Below, one piece after another: positions 58,844 to 64,000 of a stretch of 64,000 nt of DNA. The notes under the pieces are model-generated. The model had not been told where the DNA came from. It searched no databases and saw nothing but the letters and a program-made list of their open reading frames with translations. Each line of letters starts with the position of its first letter. Position 1 is the first letter of the stretch. The stretch comes from Bacteroidales bacterium (GTDB taxonomy: Bacteria > Bacteroidota > Bacteroidia > Bacteroidales > WCHB1-69), in NCBI GenBank assembly GCA_017633255.1, contig JAGBPS010000017.1, forward strand, positions 129,672 to 193,671, given 5' to 3'. The position numbers and the translations under genes were made by a program.

Positions 58844-61330
58844 TTGGCACAGTTTCGGAAGTGGTTATTGCTGTTGATGGCTCTGGGAATGAGTACGCTT
58901 TTTGCCCAGCATGCCACTTTTGTGGGTATTATTACCGACGAATACGCCCAGCCTATCGATAATGTGGTGGTGACCGTGGTGGGAGCCGACCTGTCTACCG
59001 TTTCCTCCGAAACCGGTATGTTTGAGTTGAAAGTGCCGGCAGAACGGGAGTTGCAAATCCATCTGCAACATCTGTCCTATCGTGATACAACCCTCATCGT
59101 CACTTTGCGTAAAAACCAACGCGAGCGACGGATGATTACACTTTTGTCCACCGGTGAACAGCTTGAAATGGTGGATGTCAGAGGCCGTGGCGACGATGGC
59201 TTTACCCGTGTGGATCCTAACTTGACCTTCAAATTGCCTTCGCCGACGGGAAGTGTGGAGGCGCTGATTACGACGTTGCCGGGTATTTCTTCCACCAACG
59301 AATTGAGTTCCCAATACAACGTCCGCGGTGGTAATTATGACGAGAATCTGGTCTTTGTCAACGATATCCAGATTTATCGTCCCTTCCTCATCCGCAGTGG
59401 TCAGCAGGAAGGCTTGAGTTTTGTCAATCCTGATTTGACCGCCGGTATCAAATTCTCCGCGGGCGGTTTCGAGGCCAAATATGGCGACCGCATGTCTTCG
59501 GTGCTGGATGTGGAATACAAGCAGCCGACCAAATACGGTGGTTCGCTTTCTGCCAGCTTGCTGGGCTGTTCGGGCCATGTGGAGGGTAATGTTAAGGATA
59601 AATTCACATTTTTGTTGGGTGTCCGCTTCAAATCCAATGCTTATCTTTTCAAGAATCTGGATACAAAGGGAGATTACAAACCTCGCTTTTTCGATACCCA
59701 GATGTTGCTGACATATAAGCCTATCAAAAAGCTGGAAATCAGTTTGTTGGGTAACTTTTCCATTAATCGCTACCTCTTTGTTCCTTCTGACAGAACAGCT
59801 GTTTTCGGTAGCCTGAATTCTACCTTGTCCCGCTATACGGTTTATTACGAGGGCCAGGAAGTGGACAAGTATGAGAATTATTTGGGTGCGCTGACTTTCA
59901 AGTATTTGGCAGACGAAAACAATACATATAAGTTCATTGTTTCTTCCTATTATGCCCGTGAGGCCGAGACTTTTGACATTCGTGGTGCGTATGCTTTGAA
60001 AGATATCGAAATAGATTTGGGCAGCCAGACGGATGATATTTCGCACGAATTGACTGAGAGAGGGGTGGGCACTTTCATGCGTCATGCCCGTAATTATATC
60101 AATTCGCTGATTTCCGCGGTGGATGTCAGAGGTACTCATAAATTGCCCAAGCAAAACACCTTCAGTTGGGGTGCGAAACTGCAGCACGAACTGATTGACG
60201 ATCAGCTCAGCGAATGGAATTTCACTGATTCGGCAGGATATATTCTGCCGGTCATCCCTACCACCCCTGGAGAAGCGGTGCCGTTTACCGATGCGTCACG
60301 TGTGCTGAATATCAATAATTATATTTTTGCCAAATATCCTTCACTGAATACTATGCGTGCCACTGCTTTTGTGCAGGATGCATGGAAGTTCAGCTCAAAA
60401 AACGGAACTGATTTTATTCTTAATGGCGGTGTGAGATTCCATTATTGGTCTTTCAACAACGAGTTTACCGCTTCCCCGAGACTTTCTTTGGTTATCAAGC
60501 CCGACTGGAAACAAGATTGGGAGTTCCGCATCAAAACAGGTCTCTATTACCAGCCGCCATTCTATCGTGAGATGCGTGATCCTATGGGGATTCGTCACCC
60601 CGAGACCAAGTCACAGCAATCCTACCAGCTGATTTTCTCTTCGGAATATAACTTTTTGCTGTGGCACAGGCCGTTCAAATTTACCGGCGAGTGTTATTTC
60701 AAGTGGCTCAACAACCTGATTACCTATACCACCAATAACATGCAGATTACTTACAGCGGTATCAACGATGCGGTGGGTTTTGCCACGGGTGTGGATTTGA
60801 AACTGAGCGGTGAGTTTATCAAGGGTCTGGAGTCTTGGATTTCTCTTTCTTTGATGAAAACTATGGAGAAGCTGGTTCGGGATGCCGATGGTAACAAGCT
60901 CACAGACACGAAGTTCGTTCGTCGTCCTACCGATCAGGTATTCAATATCAACATCTTCTTCCAGGATCATTTCCCAACGCTGCCGCAGTTCCGTGTTCAT
61001 CTGAATTTTGTCTTCGGTAGCGGTCTGCCTTACTGGATGCCAGGGACGGTGCATGGTCGGGAGAATTGTATCAATGGTCCATGGTATCGCCGAGTGGATT
61101 TAGGCTTTTCGTACATGTTCTTGGAGCAGAGTCGCGACAGAATGAGAAACAAGAGCAAATTTATCCGAGCAATCAATAATTTTGGTATCTATCTGGAGAT
61201 CTTTAACTTGTTGAATACTGCCAATGTGTCGTCCTACGACTGGATCAAGAATACGGACAATACCTATTCGAGAGTTCCTAATTATTTGACTTCCAGATTG
61301 ATAAATGTGAAATTGGCTATTGATTTCTAA
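58844..61330 (+). CDS. TonB-dependent receptor with N-terminal CarboxypepD_reg-like domain
   Basis: An 828-residue outer membrane protein. The start is TTG (58844); no in-frame ATG opens the signal peptide (AQFRKWLLLLMALGMSTLFAQ). Residues ~25-105 form a CarboxypepD_reg-like beta sandwich (GIITDEYAQPIDNVVVTVVG); ~120-230 form the plug (LITTLPGISSTNELSSQYNVRGGNYDENLVFVNDIQIYRPF); the rest is a beta barrel ending LINVKLAIDF. The permease and ATPase genes downstream suggest uptake of a siderophore, heme or corrinoid. The -7 box TATCTTTG is at 58813-58820. Confidence 0.9.
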   Translation: MAQFRKWLLLLMALGMSTLFAQHATFVGIITDEYAQPIDNVVVTVVGADLSTVSSETGMFELKVPAERELQIHLQHLSYRDTTLIVTLRKNQRERRMITLLSTGEQLEMVDVRGRGDDGFTRVDPNLTFKLPSPTGSVEALITTLPGISSTNELSSQYNVRGGNYDENLVFVNDIQIYRPFLIRSGQQEGLSFVNPDLTAGIKFSAGGFEAKYGDRMSSVLDVEYKQPTKYGGSLSASLLGCSGHVEGNVKDKFTFLLGVRFKSNAYLFKNLDTKGDYKPRFFDTQMLLTYKPIKKLEISLLGNFSINRYLFVPSDRTAVFGSLNSTLSRYTVYYEGQEVDKYENYLGALTFKYLADENNTYKFIVSSYYAREAETFDIRGAYALKDIEIDLGSQTDDISHELTERGVGTFMRHARNYINSLISAVDVRGTHKLPKQNTFSWGAKLQHELIDDQLSEWNFTDSAGYILPVIPTTPGEAVPFTDASRVLNINNYIFAKYPSLNTMRATAFVQDAWKFSSKNGTDFILNGGVRFHYWSFNNEFTASPRLSLVIKPDWKQDWEFRIKTGLYYQPPFYREMRDPMGIRHPETKSQQSYQLIFSSEYNFLLWHRPFKFTGECYFKWLNNLITYTTNNMQITYSGINDAVGFATGVDLKLSGEFIKGLESWISLSLMKTMEKLVRDADGNKLTDTKFVRRPTDQVFNINIFFQDHFPTLPQFRVHLNFVFGSGLPYWMPGTVHGRENCINGPWYRRVDLGFSYMFLEQSRDRMRNKSKFIRAINNFGIYLEIFNLLNTANVSSYDWIKNTDNTYSRVPNYLTSRLINVKLAIDF

Positions 61331-61341
61331 AGCTTGAATAG

Positions 61342-62352
61342 ATGAAAAGGACTTCGAAAATATTGCCCTTGCTGCTTTTGATAGTCTTGCTGTTCAGTAT
61401 GGTTGTAGCCCTGACCATCGGAGTGGTGCGTATTCCCATGGACACGATTTGGCAGTTGGCAAAGGCCCAGTTCGGTCATGCGGACACAACGGGCGTACCG
61501 GCTTCATATGGTATCACGCTGTTTCAGTTGAGGTTGCCACGAATAGTGATGAGTGTGATTGTCGGAGCGGCGCTGGCAGCCTGTGGTTGTGTGTTCCAGT
61601 CCATTTTCCGCAACCCGATTTGTGACCCCTATGTGCTGGGTATCTCGTCGGGAAGCTCGCTGGGTGGTGCCATCAGCTTCATCCTGGGCTGGGATGTCTT
61701 CTATTTCGGAGTGACCATCCCCGCCCTGATAACCGGTTTGCTTACACTCTTTGTCATCCTGGGTATCAGCAAGATGAGTCGCCGTCGTAGTATCGAAACC
61801 CTGCTGTTGGTGGGTATTGCCATCAACTTCCTGATATCTGCTGTTATCACCCTGTTGGTGGTGATGCATCAGCGTGAAATGCATAAGATTTATTTCTGGA
61901 CGATGGGCTCGCTGGCATCGATTTCCTGGTCGGAGGTACTGATGATGACCGTGATGACCATCCTCTGCGTTATTCCTTTCTTTTTCTATTCCAAAGATTT
62001 GAATATCATGCAGATGGGTGAAGATGTGGCTAAAAATTTAGGGGTCAACACTAAAAGGGTAGCCTATGTCACATTGATTTTCTCCTCTCTGTTGATTGCC
62101 ACAGCAGTATCCTGTTGCGGAGTTATCGGTTTTATCGGACTGATTATCCCTCATGTGTCGCGAATGCTCTTTGGCAATAATATGCGCTCCATGTTCACGT
62201 ATTCGCTGATTCTGGGCGCTTTCTTCCTGCTGATTGCCGACACGCTGGCCCGTACGTTAGCTATACCTGCGGAGTTGCCGGTGGGCAGTATCACGGCCTT
62301 GGCTGGTGCCCCGTATTTCCTCTTTTTGTTGTTGCGTCAAAAGAAAGTGTAA
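61342..62352 (+). CDS. FecCD/BtuC-family ABC transporter permease
   Basis: A 336-residue, ten-helix permease. Family blocks are LRLPRIVMSVIVGAALAACGCVFQSIFRNPICDPYVLGISSGSSLGGA, MGSLASISW, and CCGVIGFIGLIIPHVSRMLFG, the segment that contacts the ATPase. Substrates of the family are ferric siderophores, heme and vitamin B12. It lies 11 bases after the TonB receptor and 1 base before the ATPase. Confidence 0.93.
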   Translation: MKRTSKILPLLLLIVLLFSMVVALTIGVVRIPMDTIWQLAKAQFGHADTTGVPASYGITLFQLRLPRIVMSVIVGAALAACGCVFQSIFRNPICDPYVLGISSGSSLGGAISFILGWDVFYFGVTIPALITGLLTLFVILGISKMSRRRSIETLLLVGIAINFLISAVITLLVVMHQREMHKIYFWTMGSLASISWSEVLMMTVMTILCVIPFFFYSKDLNIMQMGEDVAKNLGVNTKRVAYVTLIFSSLLIATAVSCCGVIGFIGLIIPHVSRMLFGNNMRSMFTYSLILGAFFLLIADTLARTLAIPAELPVGSITALAGAPYFLFLLLRQKKV

Positions 62353-62353
62353 G

Positions 62354-63115
62354 ATGATAGAAATTAGCAATATATCTTCTGGCTATGAGGGAAAACGGGT
62401 TCTCCGGAATTTCTCTGTCACCTTTGAGAAGTCCGCTTTCTGTGCGGTGATGGGACCCAATGGCTCCGGCAAGAGCACCTTGTTGCGGTCGATTGCTGGG
62501 CTTCAGTTACTGGAGGAGGGAGATATTCGCATTGATGGACTTTCGTTGAACCAGTACAAGCCGTTGGAGCTGGCGCGCAAGATAGCTTTTGTGCCTCAGC
62601 GTGAGGATGTGGTCTTTGACTTTTCGGTGTTTGAAGTGGTGATGATGGGACGTAATCCGTATCAGAACCGCTGGGAGTTTTCTACTCCTGAAGATGAAAA
62701 GCTGGTGGAAAAAGTGTTGGAGATGACGAATCTTAGACATTTGAAAGACAGAATGTTGGGACAGTTGAGTGGAGGAGAGCTCCGTCGTGCCATGATTGCC
62801 CGTGCCATTGCCCAGCAAACGCCTATTATCATGCTCGACGAGCCGTTGGCCAATCTGGATGTGGTACACCAGTTTGAAATCATGGACATTTTGGCCGAAC
62901 TGAATCAGCAACAACAGGTTACTATCATCATCGTACTGCATGATTTCCCTTACGCCTTGCAGTATGCCCAGGAGGTTCTGCTGATGAAAGAAGGAGAGAT
63001 CCAGCATTTCGGTCCCACTTCCAAAGTCCTCACCCCAGAGAATGTCCAAACCTGCTTCGGCTTGGGCAACCGCTATGCCTACAGTCCCGACGGAATTGTC
63101 CGGAAGAGAGAATAA
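62354..63115 (+). CDS. ABC transporter ATP-binding protein (FecE/BtuD type)
   Basis: A 253-residue ATPase: Walker A GPNGSGKST, Q-loop FVPQRED, signature LSGGELRR, Walker B IIMLDEP, and H-loop VLHDF. It powers the FecCD permease coded just upstream. The ATG at 62354 starts the domain at once. No periplasmic binding protein gene follows, so that partner must be coded elsewhere. Confidence 0.94.
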   Translation: MIEISNISSGYEGKRVLRNFSVTFEKSAFCAVMGPNGSGKSTLLRSIAGLQLLEEGDIRIDGLSLNQYKPLELARKIAFVPQREDVVFDFSVFEVVMMGRNPYQNRWEFSTPEDEKLVEKVLEMTNLRHLKDRMLGQLSGGELRRAMIARAIAQQTPIIMLDEPLANLDVVHQFEIMDILAELNQQQQVTIIIVLHDFPYALQYAQEVLLMKEGEIQHFGPTSKVLTPENVQTCFGLGNRYAYSPDGIVRKRE

Positions 63116-63140
63116 GATTGTTGGGTATTTGAATTATTAT

Positions 63141-63148
63141 TATTTTTG
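63141..63148 (+). promoter_or_regulatory. -7 box of the C10 protease gene
   Basis: TATTTTTG, 46 bases ahead of the ATG at 63195. Confidence 0.6.
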
Positions 63149-63194
63149 CAATCAATATCAGTGAAATATTAATATTGAAGCGAATGTTTATCCT

Positions 63195-64000
63195 ATGAAA
63201 AAAATCTCTATTCTCTTTTCCATTGCTTTGTTATTCGGCTTAATGCAGCTGATTTCTGCTGCTACCATTAACGAAACTACTGCACGCCAGACTGCGGCAT
63301 CTTTTATGAATACGCAGCGGAATATGCGGGAAAGAACGGTTTCGCCAGAACAAATGAGTCGTATTAATTTGAACTACAACCACTTGTATGCCTTTAATCT
63401 ACAGGGCGGAGGTTATGTGATTATGAGTGACGATGACCGCACTCTTCCTGTGTTGGCCTATTCCCTTACGGGCGAACTGAATCCCGAAGATATGCCGGAA
63501 GCCATGGAATTTCAGTTGCAAATGTTTGACAGACAGCTTGATGCTATTGCCAACGGTGCCGCTCCACAGACATATCATCCGCAGCGGAATCTTCGTAGTG
63601 TGGCTCCGCTAATCACATCCACTTGGTCGCAGGCGACATCTGGTGGCTTGGCTTACAATGCCCTGTGTCCTGTCGACACCCTTCTGGGGAATCTTGGAGG
63701 GCATCCCACTGTAGGCTGTGTGGCCCTGGCATTGGCACAGGTAATGCGCTATTGGCAATGGCCTGCCTACGGCATCGGTTCCAATTGCTACAGCTATAAC
63801 GGTGCATATTCCTGTTGGCGTTATGATACTTTATGTGCCGATTTTGGTTCTACCTATTACGATTGGCAGAATATGCCGGACAGAATCTATGATACCAGTG
63901 CTATTGAAGCGCGCTTGGCAGTGGCCACACTGGCTTATCAATGCGGGGTAGCGATGAATATGAAATATAACAGTGATTGTCGGGGAAGCAGCAGTAGCAA
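63195..64000 (+). CDS. C10-family cysteine protease (streptopain-like), 3' truncated by the window
   Basis: The frame is open from ATG 63195 to the window end (268 codons). It has signal peptide MKKISILFSIALLFGLMQLISA, an N-terminal Spi-type prodomain (~22-125, LYAFNLQGGGYVIMSDDDRTLPVLAYSLTG), and the start of the catalytic domain with the nucleophile cysteine in HPTVGCVALALAQVMRYW. The catalytic His would lie beyond the window. Related Bacteroides and Porphyromonas enzymes are secreted and attack host proteins. T9SS or lipid anchoring cannot be judged from this part. Confidence 0.9.
   Translation, partial: MKKISILFSIALLFGLMQLISAATINETTARQTAASFMNTQRNMRERTVSPEQMSRINLNYNHLYAFNLQGGGYVIMSDDDRTLPVLAYSLTGELNPEDMPEAMEFQLQMFDRQLDAIANGAAPQTYHPQRNLRSVAPLITSTWSQATSGGLAYNALCPVDTLLGNLGGHPTVGCVALALAQVMRYWQWPAYGIGSNCYSYNGAYSCWRYDTLCADFGSTYYDWQNMPDRIYDTSAIEARLAVATLAYQCGVAMNMKYNSDCRGSSSS

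Noticed and set aside
58865..60187. A 440-codon antisense frame under the TonB receptor
   Set aside because: No recognisable domain, no promoter, and it lies fully inside a clear receptor gene.
1..64000. CRISPR arrays, insertion sequences, prophage or rRNA operons
   Set aside because: No regularly spaced identical repeats with unique spacers, no transposase or integrase motifs, no phage structural genes and no rRNA signature were seen. The word repeats are degenerate and palindromic, not CRISPR-like.

Overview
The window is chromosomal DNA from a member of the Bacteroidetes, most likely an uncultured, host-associated member of the Bacteroidales. Three things point there. Proteins near 1-495, 9479-11635 and 24515-27292 end in type A sorting domains of the type IX secretion system (T9SS). 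About thirty transcription units carry the Bacteroidetes -7 box TAnnTTTG (TATTTTTG, TATCTTTG, TAACTTTG, TACTTTTG) just ahead of the start codon. Family content also fits: GldB, DUF4476, PepSY-like exported proteins, a GH109 lipoprotein, a PNGase F-like enzyme and a C10 (streptopain-like) protease. GH109, PNGase F and C10 suggest life on host glycoproteins; that habitat is inference. I saw no transposase, integrase, phage structural gene, rRNA or CRISPR array.

Layout. 0-7.4 kb is accessory: the tail of a T9SS cargo, a YoeB-type toxin-antitoxin pair, an odd tRNA-Val, an MFS transporter, a secreted KDRWG-repeat protein, a candidate non-coding RNA, a two-gene operon (deiminase-like fusion plus Sel1-repeat protein), an ORF6N protein and an orphan HigA-like regulator. 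7.5-18.7 kb is mostly housekeeping: nspC, a PASTA protein, a T9SS cargo, a DnaQ-like exonuclease, elbB, aroK, pyrH, frr, gcvH, a CoA-disulfide reductase/rhodanese fusion and a SpoU methylase. 18.7-24.1 kb holds an ECF-sigma/membrane-protein operon, a membrane protein/HTH pair, DUF4476, queF, msrC and two PepSY-like exported proteins. 24.2-27.3 kb is a cobalamin riboswitch controlling a 925-residue T9SS protein with four tandem repeats.

27.4-38.7 kb holds a sugar-kinase-like protein and a GH109 glycosidase, pepE, a dihydroorotate-dehydrogenase-like protein, gldB, ssb, tRNA-Arg, trkA/trkH, era and lpxH. 38.8-43.8 kb is a second accessory patch: a HigBA-like pair, a truncated second copy of the ORF6N promoter and 5' end, a PNGase F-like enzyme, an AAA/DUF234-type ATPase and an HTH protein. 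43.8-50.1 kb is a tripartite RND efflux operon. 50.3-58.7 kb holds acyltransferase, acyl-CoA ligase, pncC, a PfkB kinase, sufE, a DUF1295 protein, birA, a U32 peptidase and rpmB. 58.8-64 kb is a TonB receptor, FecCD permease and ATPase import operon, then a truncated C10 protease.

The most unusual signals are non-coding or at domain level: (i) families of inverted-repeat 'word' elements in many intergenic gaps, with two palindromes lying in frame inside the U32 peptidase gene; (ii) the B12-riboswitch-controlled repeat protein, a candidate surface cobalamin-capture protein; (iii) a promoter-to-terminator unit without an ORF at 3066-3294; (iv) a tRNA-Val(CAC) with C at position 33; (v) the duplicated ORF6N 5' region; (vi) the deiminase fusion paired with a Sel1-repeat protein.
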